Source: Medicago truncatula (lineage: Eukaryota; Streptophyta; Magnoliopsida; Fabales; Fabaceae). From it: 64,000 bases of DNA. The stretch is taken from NCBI RefSeq assembly GCF_003473485.1, contig NC_053044.1:1004501-1068500 (forward strand). Reading direction: 5' to 3'. The translations under genes and the position numbers were made by a program. A model generated the notes under the pieces. The model had not been told where the DNA came from. It was given only the letters and a program-made list of their open reading frames with translations, and did not search any database. Shown here one piece after another: positions 22,497 through 34,225 of the stretch; positions within the stretch are counted from its first letter, which is position 1; each line of letters starts with the position of its first letter.

Positions 22497-23620
22497 GGCT
22501 AAAATATGCTTTTGATCCCTGCAAATATAGCGAATTTAAGTTTTAGTCCCTGGTAAAAATATTTTTTGAAATCAATCCTTGCAAAATTTTTTGTTTTTTA
22601 AAAAGGTCCTTAGGTCCACTTTCTTGCTTATGTGTCTTATTTTTGCATAGGTGTCACTTGCTGACTGTTTAATTGTGCACATGCGGCAGCCACGTGTAAC
22701 TGATTTCATTTTAATTATTTAAAATCAATGTTTAAAAAACAAAAAACCTATTTTCGAAATAAAAATAAAAAATTGAAAAAAAACAAAATTAATAAAAAAA
22801 ACTGGAAAAAAAAGTTTATTTTTTTAAATAAAAAAAGTATGGAACTTTTTTTTACAAGAAAAAGAAAATATGGAACTAAATTTTCAAAATTAAAACGAAA
22901 AAAAATAGAAAATAGTTTTCGAAAATTAGAAAAACAAATTCAAAAAAAAAAAAAAAGATTTTCAGTTTTTTTTTTCAAACTTAAAAAGGTTTTTCTATTT
23001 TTTCCTAGAAATTAATTATTGTAAAATAAAAAAAATAAAAAGTTAGATAACATTTTTCTAAAATTTTAAAAAAATTAGGAAATTTATCTTCAGATTTTGC
23101 TTTCAAAACTTCAAAGAGTTTATTTATTTTCAGAATTAAAAAAATCGAAAAAAATGTTTTCCAAAAATTAGAAAGACAAAAAAGAATTTTTCATTTTTTT
23201 CGAAATAAAAAATATTTCTTAAAAAAAGGGAAATTAATTTTTGAAAATTACAAAAAATAAATTCAAAATTTAATTTTTTTGAAAAATTTAATTTAATTAT
23301 TTTTAATATTTTGGAAAAATTAATTTCAGTATTTTTTAAATTTATTTTTATTTTTAGATGTTTTATTTTAATTTCAAAATTATATTTTTATTTTTATAAA
23401 GAGTTTATTAAATAATTACCACGTGGCTGCCAAATGTACAAACTTACATTGTCAGCGAATGACATGTAGGCATAAATGTGCCAAATCATCAATAAAGTGG
23501 GGCCAATGACTATTTTAAAAAACAAAAAATTTTGCAGGGATGGACTTCAAATTTTTTTTTTTACCAAGGACCAAAACCCAAACTCGTCATATTTGCAGGG
23601 ACCAAAAGCATATTTCAGCC
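22497..23620. mobile_element. MULE-type non-autonomous element with 9-bp target duplication
   Basis: A perfect 9-bp direct repeat, ATTATATTA, flanks the element (22488-22496 and 23621-23629). The arms GGCTAAAATATGCTTTTG / CAAAAGCATATTTCAGCC begin inverted repeats that continue for about 200 bp (GGGACCAAAA, TTTTGCAGGGA, the CCACGTG block). The core is almost pure A/T and largely self-complementary, so the whole unit could fold into one hairpin. The apparent ORF in the core is low-complexity Lys/Phe sequence and not a gene. A 9-bp duplication is typical of Mutator-like elements. Confidence 0.85.
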
Positions 23621-23639
23621 ATTATATTACTATTACTCT

Positions 23640-23728
23640 TTTTTGGTGTTAGTCAGGATTTGAACTCCGGACCTTGCATATATTATGCATTGTCCATACC
23701 AACTGAGCTAAGCTTACGTAGACATATT
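23640..23728. mobile_element. SINE-like repeat fragment
   Basis: It contains GGATTTGAACTCCGGACC (a degenerate B box) followed by TTGCATATATTATGCATTGTCC and AACTGAGCTAAGCTTACG. The same tail occurs at 31606-31740 and 32650-32740, so this is a repeated family. Confidence 0.5.
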
Positions 23729-24085
23729 ACTATTACTCTACTAATATTATTGAAATATTATTATTTTGACTAAAAGTTGAAAATTATTAAATAATATAAT
23801 ATTAACCTTTTTTTTTATTTATTGCATCAACCATTGTATGTAAATTTGTAAGGCAATATTTATGTAAAATTAAAATTGCTTAGTGAAATACAAATTATTG
23901 TTGACTATGTGTAAGTTTTTTTAGATGGACAGAACGTCAAAGCTATTATAAACACATGCACATAAGTGGAGGTGTCGTGGTTTAAACAACAATCATGACG
24001 TGCGACCTAACAATTTTAGTATTTTTCGGTTGAGTTTGAACTAGTGGACTGACTATGCTCAAGTTTAAGTTTGAAATTGTCATGT

Positions 24086-24990
24086 GTAACATTCCAAATT
24101 TTATTTGAAGATGTTATTTAAGTATGTATTTACTTTATAAAAATACATTTATTTAAAATAAAAATAAACTTTATGCATGAGTGTATGATATGCAAGACCC
24201 AAAATATCCAAAAAAAAAAAAAAACCATCCTATATTAATGGGAATACATGCCCACACATATATAAAATCGTCATACTTGCCAAAAGTTCTATTAGATATT
24301 CATAGAATTATTTAAAGTTACATGAACAATAATTACAGGGAAGTACCTATTTCATGACCTAACCTAGAGAGGATCAACTCCTCATACCTTCTAAATACAT
24401 ATTATAACGTATACCTAAAAAAACACGAGAAAATGATCACCGGTTGATGATTCATTGACTCTTGAATGACTCTGATCACTGTAATCCTTCGAAAATTGCG
24501 TTTATGCCTTTTCCATCTTGTTAAAAGGTATTTTTCTACTGACCTAGGGGTTTAGTATTTATAGGCGGTCCTTCTCATAAGATTTAGGAAAAGTAGCTCG
24601 CAATGCGAACCTATTTTTTTTTCGTGATGCGATATAGGCAGTAAGCTTATCATTTTGACATGATCACTCTATCTCTCTATGCGAACCTCGTGACCCCGCG
24701 ATGTGAGATAATGGCGACCTTAACGAATTCCATCACATTATCGCGACACGGTGCTCATAGTCTGCGATGCGAGATAGAAAGTAGCTGACTTTTAGGTGTA
24801 TTAATTCCTTACTCAGTTTCTTCTCACCAGGACATTTGTAATGACTATGCATCAAGCTTAATCAATGATAAACTCATAAAAAAACATAATATGATTTTAA
24901 AGTTGTCTAGTTCGAGTGGATTTCCGTGGCTGCTAGGTTTCTTCCCATCTTATGATTATGCATGACTTTTTGAATGAAATCTAGACCAAA
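24086..24990 (+). mobile_element. probable Ty3/gypsy LTR remnant
   Basis: TGTAACATTCCAAATTTTAT at the left is a typical plant gypsy LTR start. The interior holds repeated GCGATGCGA / CGCGATGTGAG phrases. I cannot fix the right end and see no internal coding region, so it is a remnant or solo LTR. Confidence 0.35.
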
Positions 24991-25401
24991 ATTAAACTAA
25001 AACTTCCTACTACTACTAAAGTGATGATATTTGTTGACTAAAAATCTATATTATTTCTTGTCATCAACTAGCTTGAGGAAAATAGGAAGCGTGTAAAGAG
25101 GAGTGCTAAGATACATGCTTCCAGAGTAATAAAAATTTGAAGGTCTTGGAAGACCTTATGGAAGTTTCTCAAAAAGAGGTTGAATGTAAGAATATAAAGT
25201 GTCTTTCTGGAACACCTAAGGATCCATTGCCCGAGCCTTTGGACATTGATCTTAATCAAGCTTTTGTGGTTCCTTCTTAAAATGCTTCTGAATCATCTAA
25301 ATATGAATTAAATACTTAAATGGCATCTCCATGTGATTTTGGAAATTATTGGGTATTTGTATTGGCTACATTATTGCTAAAACAAATATCTATGATTGTG
25401 A

Positions 25402-26375
25402 TGTTGGATACTATGTTCCAACATATTTTAGGTATTTCTGTAAGATGTTGGATATGATGTTCCAACATCTCGGCACGGTTCAGTGTGCCTTGTTTTATGC
25501 CTGATTGTATGCGCGCTTTATCTTATTAAGGAACACGTCTCAAATCTTGCTGACCAAGCAACGCGCATATCTATTCAGAATCAGTTGTGGTTTTATTCCC
25601 AAAGGAGTAACAATATTTTAGGTAATATTTAGATTTGTTTGGAAGTTCCTAAAGATTTTCGTACATATTAGGACTTTCCTTATTTGTTACTGATTCTTGT
25701 TATGTACATCAGTTGAACGATCTACTTTGTTATGAAGCCCAACAAGGTTCATGAGCCCATATTGCTTCAGGATATAAGGAAGACTTCAAGACCTAATTTG
25801 GTATCCAAGCCGTCATTCTAAAAGAATAGTTTTTTAGGGTTTTAAGTCGTGTTCTTCTCTTCTATCGTTTTTGATGCAAGTCTAGGACTGTTTGTTATTT
25901 GTGAGCCTTTCTTGTATCACCTTGATACATGTTAAGGACTGTTTATTGAGTTGTAACTCGTGTCCTACACCAAAGCTTTGAAACAAGGTTGTAATTTGTG
26001 TTTGAAGACAACTTCACCATTTTGTGTTTGAATCTGATAATCAAAGGGGTTGTGATTGATTGTAGGATCGTGAGATGAGATCTTAGATCTAGGAGTTCTA
26101 GGTTGAAGTCTAGACAGGTAGGTTCTATGTCTTAAGTTGTAAACGTGGTTTACTGAAAACTTTAGTATAAGGACTACACTAGTGGATTTCCTTCCTTGCT
26201 TGGTAGCCCCCAAAATAGGTGTGTTTGTCTCTGAACTAGGTCAACAAAACTCTCTGTTCCTTTTTTTTCTTCTTCTTTTTGTCATTTACTTTCTTGCATA
26301 TTTTATGTTTGATAGTATAATTTTGGAACATTAAACACAACATTTGTTTTCTTTGGTTCTGGTGTTGGAACATCA
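25402..26375 (+). mobile_element. probable Ty1/copia (SIRE-like) solo LTR
   Basis: The stretch begins TGTTGGATACTATGTTCCAA and ends GGTGTTGGAACATCA, giving TG...CA ends with a short inverted TGTTGGA / TCCAACA pair. A palindromic TGTTGGATATGATGTTCCAACA follows the start. No clear 5-bp target duplication is seen. The upstream 25060-25270 reads in one frame as a short acidic/Lys-rich peptide (PEPLDIDLNQAFVVPS) that could be the 3' end of the internal region; that is speculative. Confidence 0.45.
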
Positions 26376-27366
26376 CATAGAATATCTTAAAACTAGTGTG
26401 CTAGAATTTCAGAAATGCTTACACTAGTCAGTTTACAATATTGGATGTGTTTAATGTGTACGTGGCCTTTAGGGTGGGAATAGGCTAGATCGAATTAGGC
26501 TTTGTAAGGTTCAAGTCTGACCTCTCGAAAATTTTAAGGTCTAAGCCTGACATGTGGTCGTCATAGGCTTACTTTTTAGGCCTGAGTCCGATCTTCTGAA
26601 AGCCCGATTCGATCTGTTAGCCTATTTAAAAACTTATTTCATATGAACATCTCTCATCTCCATTCTTGTATCCACTTCTCATTTCTTCAACTTTTTCCGT
26701 ATTGTTAAATGGTGGTCATGGTGTGGTGAATTTTTGAACAACCACCATAGAAAATTTGTGAAGGAATACCCACCATGGTGGCGGTGCCATAGGCCGCAAT
26801 AACGGGTAAATATGGCGGATCTTTGACCTTCCGCTATCGACAACATATAACTTTTTTGAATTTGTACACACGTTTGTTTGATGGATACTAAACATATTCC
26901 TGGGAATCAAAGGCCGGAATTGGAATAAATAATTCCTTTGTTTGTTACAAGGGAATACTAAATTGTTCCCAGGAAAAACTTGTTACCAGGAAAGTTTTTT
27001 TACCCATGGAGCCTGACATCCTATTCCCCTCTAATAAGCATTGGAAACTTGTATTCCCGACGGTTGTGTGCTATCCCACTACTATATTAACCGTTCCATT
27101 CTTTCTTAATTATTAGATATCGTGCTTTTTTTTGTGGCCACCTATATCTTCACAAAGAAAATAATAAAAAGCAAGATTTTTATATAGTATTTTTATTTTT
27201 GTACAACCACTTTGTTACAACTTTTAAACAACTTTCTTTCTCATACTTATATCATATTTTTACTCTCTCTTCCTTTTTCTCTCCCCATTATTTTTGACCA
27301 ATGAAAAGAGAGAAAATGAAGGTTGTCAAATAGGCTGTACTAAATGGTTGTTCAAATATCATTGCT
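26376..27366. other. intergenic with decayed repeats, no gene
   Basis: Around 26480-26640 lie phrases such as AGGCTTACTTTTTAGGCCTG and GCCCGATTCGATCTG, typical of decayed dispersed plant repeats. The rest holds no supported gene. Confidence 0.4.
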
Positions 27367-27387
27367 TATATATATATATATATATAT

Positions 27388-28211
27388 ATCCGTTGACACC
27401 AGGTGTCAACGAATTCGTTGACACCAAATCTCAACCGTACATTTCATTTAATCAAAAGGCTCGTATTTATTTAATTGAAATCTCACATGATCATTACTTT
27501 CCATTAACTTGCCTGATCCACGCCCATTCTTCTTCTCCGTCAGCTTCAACACAGAGAAGTTAATGACCAACAATCAAAGCAAATCTATCCAAATTCCAAA
27601 TTGTTTGGTCGTCGTAAAAATGGATGCAAGAAGAGAGCGGTAGTTTTGTGCATACGATAGGTAATACAATTGATATCATAGGCTTGAGTTTTGTGCATGA
27701 ACAAAGAGCACTCATGATCTTACCAAATTGATTCGATAGGTTTGGTTTTTTATTTGACCAAAGAAATTAAAGGGTATAACTTTTAATTTGTTTTAATCAA
27801 AAACGTTCCACATACACTATTCCATTGATTTTAATTTCCCCATTGACCTTAATGTTTAGAATGCAAATTGGTATAAAGAAAATGAGGAAGAGAAGAGACG
27901 ATGAACATTCCGTCGGCCGTTGAACAGGGAGGTAAAATTGAAAATGTAATCACCGACAACAATCAATTTATGAAATAATCCAGTTTGTTGATCAATTATA
28001 ATTTTGAAATAGACACTTTCATTGTTGTTCATTCAAGCTTTGTTGGTTAGAGGAAAGGAGAACGAGGAGTGTGCAGATTAGGAGGGATCAAATGGAGAAA
28101 AGTTCACGTGAGTTAATTTCACAATAATTATGACCCTTGGATTAAATGTATTAAATGGCTAAGATTTGGTGTCAACAAATCCGTGTCAGTTGACACCTGG
28201 TGTCAACGGAT
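27388..28211. mobile_element. MITE with palindromic GTTGACACC termini, copy 2
   Basis: It shares the ends of 5550-6342: ATCCGTTGACACC at the left, GGTGTCAACGGAT at the right, the near-palindrome GTTGACACCAGGTGTCAAC, and the inner GTTGACACCAAATCT. It sits inside a TA array (27367-27387 and 28217-28246). The interior differs considerably from copy 1 and has no transposase. Confidence 0.75.
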
Positions 28212-28215
28212 CCCA

Positions 28216-28246
<31 letters not shown>

Positions 28247-28248
<2 letters not shown>

Positions 28249-28905
28249 TTGTAATAATCGGATGAATTAAATTTAATCACAACATTTTAAGAATTAGAAC
28301 ATCTGTGCTGACGAGAATATATTGTAAATAAAATATAATATTTATTTTTAAGAATTTACATTAAAAGTTTCCTTTGAATTTAAAGCACTATCCAAACACT
28401 TTTTCGAAGAATTTATTTATTCCCTGGAATGTTGTTCCTGGGAAAATCATTCCTGGGTTTGATTTTTTTATACCTTGAAACAAACGCCCATACAACGGCA
28501 TTTTATATAATTAAAATGATTGGTGCTTCATTTTTAAATACATGTTTCATGATTTAAATTACGTCGTTTACTAATTTCGTGTATGTCCTATCATTTTATC
28601 CATGAGTCCATTTTATATTGCATCCATGCCCCATTGTATAAAGTTCTTTTGAGATTACTATAGTCTGAAATATGTCCCTCTATTTGTTCTTTATGTTTCC
28701 TTCCTGCCTCTGTTCATCAATACATTTATCTTTCAAAGTTCTGTTGTTATTTTTTATGTGAAAATAATACCACTGAATTTAAAATGTATCAGTTGTATTG
28801 ATGGATACGACCTTTTTTTTTAAGAATCCAAACTAGTTCGCTGAAATTGATACGACTCTAAGGTCTTAAGCCAACATAAATAGATCAATCTAGGTGGATT
28901 GAAAC
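28247..28905. other. intergenic, no gene seen
   Basis: AT-rich sequence between two transposons. TTCCTGGGAAAATCATTCCTGG near 28437 echoes similar TTCC(C/T)GGGAA phrases near 26900-26980, suggesting another decayed repeat around copy 2 of the GTTGACACC MITE. Confidence 0.4.
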
Positions 28906-29439
28906 CTATGAAGTTTCGATAATTCAAAATGGATGACGTATCGTATCCCCTGTGTATTTTGCACTGATATCTGTCTGATACTTCCCGATACGTATCAGGA
29001 GAGTATCCAAAGATTAAATTTTATTTAAAAAAAAAAATAATTATCCGATATTTCCCAATACGTGTATCCAATAATTATCCTGCACCGCTATCTGCCCCGA
29101 TAGTTCCCAATTAATGTTAACTAAAACAACTTAACTCTTGAGTACTTATGTGTTCTTTTTTGGATATAGTGTTTCTTTTTTGAATGGATATAGTTCCTTT
29201 TGGACATAGTATAGCACTGATGGTGCTCTTTTTATGATATATTGTGTATGTAATTGATTAATCATCACTCTCTTATTCGTCAATATTATTTATATTTACG
29301 TTGATGTACTACGAGACTATGACTAATTTCTTTTGTTTGTTAGTGTATTTGCATATTTATTAAATGGTTATAATTATATTGTACATTTAATTATATAATT
29401 TTTTTATTAACATACTCAGCCGTATCGTATCTTGACATA

Positions 29440-31233
29440 TAACACTGGGAAAATTTGCTAGGGAAAATGTCAAGGATAACCCCTGACATATAACAGTGGG
29501 GTTTGCCCCTCGCATATTGACAAAATCCGTCGGTTTATTTTAGGCGCCAAATTGCTCGTGGTTTGGCAGAGATTTGGTGCAGTTTGACAGGGAAAACCGA
29601 GGGATTGACCCTGGCTTCTGCAATTGCTCAGATGACAAGACTAAAGTTGGAGAATCTCTATACTTCTGGCTATTTTTTTGTTGATTTTTTGACTGTTTGG
29701 CAGGCTAATCTATAGCCCAGGATTAGATGTGGCAGCAAGGGGCTACCCCTGGTTTTTTCCTTGGCATTATTTCCCTTATATATTTGGTTCTCACGTAAAC
29801 AACCAACACTTGCCGACACTTGGTAATATTTCAGGAGAATGCTCCTCTTCTTCATTTTTATCATAGATTTCAGGAGAATGCACAACACTTCCTCTTCTTC
29901 ATTTACACAACACTTCATCTTCTTCATTTTTATCATAGAATCCATTATTCTCCACCTCGATCAAAGTTTATTAATTTGGTAAAAAAACTCTCCACTAATT
30001 ATATTTATATGTTACTATTTTCTACTATCTATCAACTTATTTGATTTTTCTATGGTATTTGCACATATAGTTAATCTATCTGCCTCCTCATTAGATTGCA
30101 GATCTTGACAAAAACTGTATAATCCATTTTTTAAATTTAGAATTGATATATATTCTAAAAAAATATATAGCATTTTTTTAATTATTATAGAACACTGTTT
30201 ATTTACTAAAACAGTTTATATAAAACTTTATTTTTTTATTTTGGGATTTATTTTTAATTTGTGTAGTAAAAAGTCTGATTTTTTTACTAGTAAAACTGTT
30301 TGTTAAATAAAAATACTTAATAAAAAAAATAATATACTAAAAAGGTTTATATTTGGAAAATAGTTTTAAAAATAGTGTATTAAAAATAATTTTTTATTTT
30401 AAATTAAAACTATGTTAAAATTAATTTTTATAAAAAAAAATAAAGCTGTTTTTTAATAAATTATAAAATGTTTTTAAATTCAAACAATTTATAAAAAAAA
30501 AACAATACACTAATAAGGCCTTTTATTCAAAATAATAATTATATATTTGCGCATAAACTTGTTATATGCGTGTAAAATCGTTCTTTTTTGTTTTCGCGTA
30601 AAATTTTTATTTGCGAGTAAAATTGTTATTTGTTGTTTGGGCGTAAAATTATATGTGTGCATGTAAAATTTTTATTTGTTGTTTTCGTGTAAAATTATAT
30701 ATTTGCGCGTAAATTAAAATGATTTTAAAAGAATTATTATATTAAAAACAATTTAAAAAAACGATTTTTTATTATTATTTTAAATAAATTTTATTGATTA
30801 AAATGATTTTATAAGAATTAATTATATTCTAAAAAACAATTTTGAAAAAATTACGATTTTTTTATTAATTTAAATAAATTTTATTAATTAAAATTATTTT
30901 AAAAACATTTTATTAATTTTTAAAAAATCGGTTTATAAAATAAAACCTTTTTTTAAAAAAAAAAATAATATACGATTTCCTTGCAAAGTTGCAGAAGAAA
31001 CTGAGGGAATATGCCAGGGATTATGTCAAGGAAAATGTCAGACGATATACCAAGGGTTTAGCCCCTCGTTTTTTTTTTCTTCAGAGGTGTAACCCTTGGC
31101 AAAATGTTAACAACGAACGCTTTTGCGAGTGCTTCCGCCCCTGGGAAATTCCCTCACAAACGTCCCGTTTGCTAGGGATTCTGTTCTTTTCTCAAAGATT
31201 TTGTCCCAAAAAAAGGTAATGTTTCTAGTAGTG
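29440..31233. mobile_element. nested CACTA-like non-autonomous element
   Basis: The right end reads ...GTTTCTAGTAGTG, i.e. CACTACTAGAAAC on the - strand, the classic CACTA terminus. The left end starts near CACTGGGAAAATTTGC. Related subterminal phrases occur at both ends (GTCAAGGATAACCCC, GTCAAGGAAAATGTC, GGGTTTAGCCCCTC). No transposase is seen, and the middle is AT-rich. The left boundary and a 3-bp duplication could not be established. Confidence 0.45.
30545..30720. repeat. degenerate minisatellite with GCGTAAAAT core
   Basis: About seven spaced repeats of GCG(T/A)(G)TAAAATT(T/G)TTAT occur, often followed by TTGTTGTTT. Spacing is irregular. It lies within the nested CACTA-like element. Confidence 0.6.
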
Positions 31234-31605
31234 TCGGTGCAGTATCGTATCTCGTATCCGAGCTTCATAGATTAAAACACAATTCCCTTCCACTTCTTTC
31301 CACTGTGCAAGAATCATTATGATTTAAATCCACAAAGAGAAGCAGTTCCACCGGTACCTTGAACTCAACAAAACTAATATATAGACGCCATGTTTTTTTT
31401 TTTTTTTTTTTTTTTTTTAAGTTTCTTAGCCGGTCCTAGTTTTTTAGTGAGAGATTGTTTTATGTCATTTTTTATGCAATTAAAATATAATACTATATAT
31501 AATTCATTTTCTAAAATATCATGTTATATATTAAAATGGAGCGTAATATTTTTTTTTTTGGAAAAGCTAAAATGGAATTAAAATAAACAATTATCATTAT
31601 TTTTT

Positions 31606-31740
31606 TTTTGTCAAGTAATCTAGTGGCTAGAGAAATTCACCTTTAAGATGAATAAGTGGGGTGTCCGGGATTCAGACCCCAGCCCCTGCACAAATTGTGC
31701 ATTATGCCTTACCAAATAAGTTAAGCACATGGGGACAAAC
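31606..31740 (+). mobile_element. SINE-like tRNA-derived repeat, fuller copy
   Basis: TCTAGTGGCTAGAGAAATTC resembles an A box region and GTCCGGGATTCAGACCCC a B box. The tail, CCCTGCACAAATTGTGCATTATG then AGTTAAGCACATGGGGAC, matches fragments at 23640 and 32650. Pol III-type spacing is present but no tRNA cloverleaf is seen. Confidence 0.55.
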
Positions 31741-32181
31741 AATTATCATTCTATTATAAGGTAAGCATGAAATCATAACCAAGAAAAGTCATACAATGGT
31801 GACTAATTCAAAGGGACCAATCTCACCGTACATTTGAACTTAGCAAACCGAAATTGGTACGAGAGGAATCATACCTGAAACTTTGAGAGAAGCACATCCC
31901 AAAATCCCAAACCAAAACAAATACTATTATTGATCTATTGAGTCCTTAATCTATTTAATTATAGATCATATTTTTTTGTTTAAATATATTTGTATAAAAT
32001 ATGTTTGGATATTTAAATCTATAATTATTTTTTGTGTCAACCCTCTAGTTCACAAAAGAAAGGGGCCGTGATAATTGAGAGTTTGATCAAAAGGTAACTA
32101 AAGTCTTACGAAAAATATTTCACATAGAATCAAATTCAGGTTGTTCTGAATAATTTGTTATTTGGTGGAGTTCATTAACAA

Positions 32182-32185
32182 ATTA

Positions 32186-32208
<23 letters not shown>
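32182..32208. repeat. (ATT)n microsatellite
   Basis: A run of consecutive ATT triplets. Confidence 0.9.
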
Positions 32209-32216
<8 letters not shown>

Positions 32217-32265
32217 AAAATTATTTGAACTCAATTGTTTGCTTAAATTTGTTGAAACCAAGGTT

Positions 32266-32450
32266 GTAAAAACTAGACCAGACCGGCCAGTTCAATTGGT
32301 TGGACCGGGAACCGGACCAGTATTCGGTCCGGATGACTATGAAAACCACTCAACTAAAAACCAATGACTAAATAAGAAAAACGGTTAAATTTTGAAAAAA
32401 CCGGCGGTTTAGTGAATTCCGCCGGTTGGACCGTTTCATTAGTTTCTCTC
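32266..32450. repeat. GGACCGG-rich MITE-like repeat
   Basis: GGTTGGACCGGGAACCGGACC and a later CCGCCGGTTGGACCG fall within AT-rich sequence. It is of similar type to the small MITE in CYP85A intron 2. Ends are not resolved. Confidence 0.4.
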
Positions 32451-32649
32451 AAAGGAATTGTACCAAAACAACACAAATTTGGAGTCTTTCATATCTGTAT
32501 TTTCTATGATAGAAGAAACAGAAGAGAGGAAGATTAAAAGCATACAAAATAGAAGGAAGAAGAAGACACTCTTGAAAGCAGATCTGGAAATCTGAAAGAT
32601 TAGATTGAAAATGAAAACACAAGTATGTGTTGGACTTGGTAATTAATTT

Positions 32650-32740
32650 TTGTTTTGGTAGTGGTCGGGGTTTGAACCCTGGACCTTGCATATTTTATAC
32701 ATTGTCCGAATAAACTGAGTTAAGTTCACGAGGACAACTT
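32650..32740. mobile_element. SINE-like repeat fragment
   Basis: GGTCGGGGTTTGAACCCTGG carries a nearly perfect B box, followed by ACCTTGCATATTTTATACATTG and AACTGAGTTAAGTTCACGAG. The tail is shared with copies at 23640 and 31606. Confidence 0.55.
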
Positions 32741-32845
32741 GGTAATTAATTAGTACGACTGTTATGAGTCCAGAGAAAGAGAAAAAACCAATGGACAAAT
32801 ACGATAGGCTATGGACAGTTTCAAAAGTTACTCGTATTAAATCTA

Positions 32846-33764
32846 GAGTAAATAGGCAATTACCCCCATGAAATTGTAAGTTTCGTCAATTACCCCTCTG
32901 AAATTAGCAAAACTTCAATTACCCCATGAAATTGCATAATGTTAATCAATTTACTCCATCCGTCAAATTTTTCTGTTAGTGAACATGATGTTTTGCAAAT
33001 ACCCCCTTGAAGTTTTGCACTTATATGCAAAATGCCCCCCAAACTGGAAAATGCATAGACCTTAAATCTTAGACTATGTGAACTATTTGGGAAATGGAAA
33101 ACCTTTATATTATACTATGAAGTATGAGTTATGCTCCAAGGTTATTGGCTTGTTTTAGTATCAAAATGAAAAAAGGCTTTGTGTCATATTTTATACAGGA
33201 AAATTAGTTCACATCTAATTATGTACTAATCTTGTTCTTGTATTGTGAAGGTGGTGCACACTCCTTAATTGTGACTTTGTTTCTTCTTATCGCTACTCAT
33301 GCTAAGCCTAAGCCTAGTAAACTCAAAGTGATGAGTGTGAATTCTCTCAGGACCGTTATAAAAATAACCATTAGTGTCACTTTAAAAAATACACATTTTT
33401 CCATTCCCCATTTATTTATTTTTTAAAAAAAAAACTATGGGAAAAGCAAACAGGTACAAGCTTATTTTGATGTATATATGCATGAAGTTTTCCCAAACTT
33501 CAAAATTAATGGTTAGCTTTAATATTTAATCGTTAATTGTTTGCCTTTAAGAAAAAAATAATATAAATTTTTAAGTTTGGGGGGCATTTTGCACATAAAT
33601 GCAAAACTTATTTGCAAAACGTCATGTTCACTAATAGAAAAATTTGACGAATGAGATAAATTGATTAACGTTGTGAAATTTCAGGGGGGTAATTGGAGTT
33701 TTATAAATTTCAGGGGGGCAATTGACGAAACTTACAATTTCAGGGGATAATTGTCAATTTACTC
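32846..33764. mobile_element. MULE-type long-inverted-repeat element, 10-bp target duplication
   Basis: The direct repeat ATTAAATCTA flanks it (32836-32845 and 33765-33774). The arms GAGTAAATAGGCAATTACCC / GGGGATAATTGTCAATTTACTC are inverted and stay complementary for about 200 bp (AATTACCCC blocks, TTTGCAAATACC, the GCAAAATGCCCCCCAA block). The interior has no supported gene. A 9- or 10-bp duplication points to a Mutator-like origin. Confidence 0.8.
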
Positions 33765-33774
33765 ATTAAATCTA

Positions 33775-34134
33775 TTTATTAAAAAAAAACTATTTATTTA
33801 TTTTATTAGAAAAAGTTATTAAATTTATGCCATGAGCACTAGGCTACGTCAAACAGTATCATCTTAAACTAATCAATGTTTTTCTAAACTACAAAGCTAC
33901 TTTAAATATATTGTTATGTGATTATATTTTTGAAGGATGTTATATGATTATATGATTGTTTAAGTGAAATTTATTTATTTTTAGTTAAAAAATTATGAAT
34001 ATTATGTTATTTTTTTATTTATTTATTATTATTTTTTGACAAGTTAATCTACCATATTATATAATTATATAGTTTAAAGAATTATATTTAACTATTACCG
34101 GTTAAATCCGGTTTAATGGGGATAGACTCATAAC
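33775..34134. other. AT-rich upstream region of F-box copy 3
   Basis: No gene is seen. Very AT-rich sequence lies between the MULE-type element and the conserved F-box promoter block. Confidence 0.4.
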
Positions 34135-34190
34135 CACACGCTCTTTAGGTTAAAATACAAAGTACCTCTTTTGCTTCTTTCTCATCAATC
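34135..34190 (+). promoter_or_regulatory. promoter block shared by F-box copies 3-6
   Basis: CGCTCTTTAGGTTAAAATAC followed by TTTTGCTTCTTTCTCATCAA recurs, with small changes, at 42241-42295, 49190-49248 and 58629-58684. It lies 40-110 bp upstream of each start codon, so it probably contains the core promoter or 5' leader. Copies 1 and 2 lack it. Confidence 0.5.
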
Positions 34191-34225
34191 GCTTGCTTGT
34201 TGTTAGGGTTACAGAGGTCGGTCAT

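Larger units (their letters stand above)
28906..31270. mobile_element. hAT-like CGATACG element copy 2, split by a nested insertion
   Basis: The outer ends CTATGAAG (28906) and CTTCATAG (31263-31270) are inverted. They are flanked by ATTGAAAC (28898-28905) and ATTAAAAC (31271-31278), a 7/8-matched 8-bp target duplication. Inside the ends lie GTATCGTATC / GATACG motifs shared with 4516-5259. The right part is separated from the left by the insertion at about 29440-31233. Confidence 0.55.

Noticed and set aside
22728-23015. 95-codon open frame rich in Lys and Phe
   Set aside because: It lies in the poly-A/poly-T core of an inverted-repeat element and has no domain; low-complexity artefact.
30989-31219. 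76-codon open frame (KKLREYARDYVKENVRR)
   Set aside because: Falls in the subterminal repeats of the CACTA-like element; the charged text comes from the repeat motif.
32650-32740. tRNA gene because of a good B box
   Set aside because: No cloverleaf or A box at proper spacing; the sequence is repeated three times as a SINE-like family.
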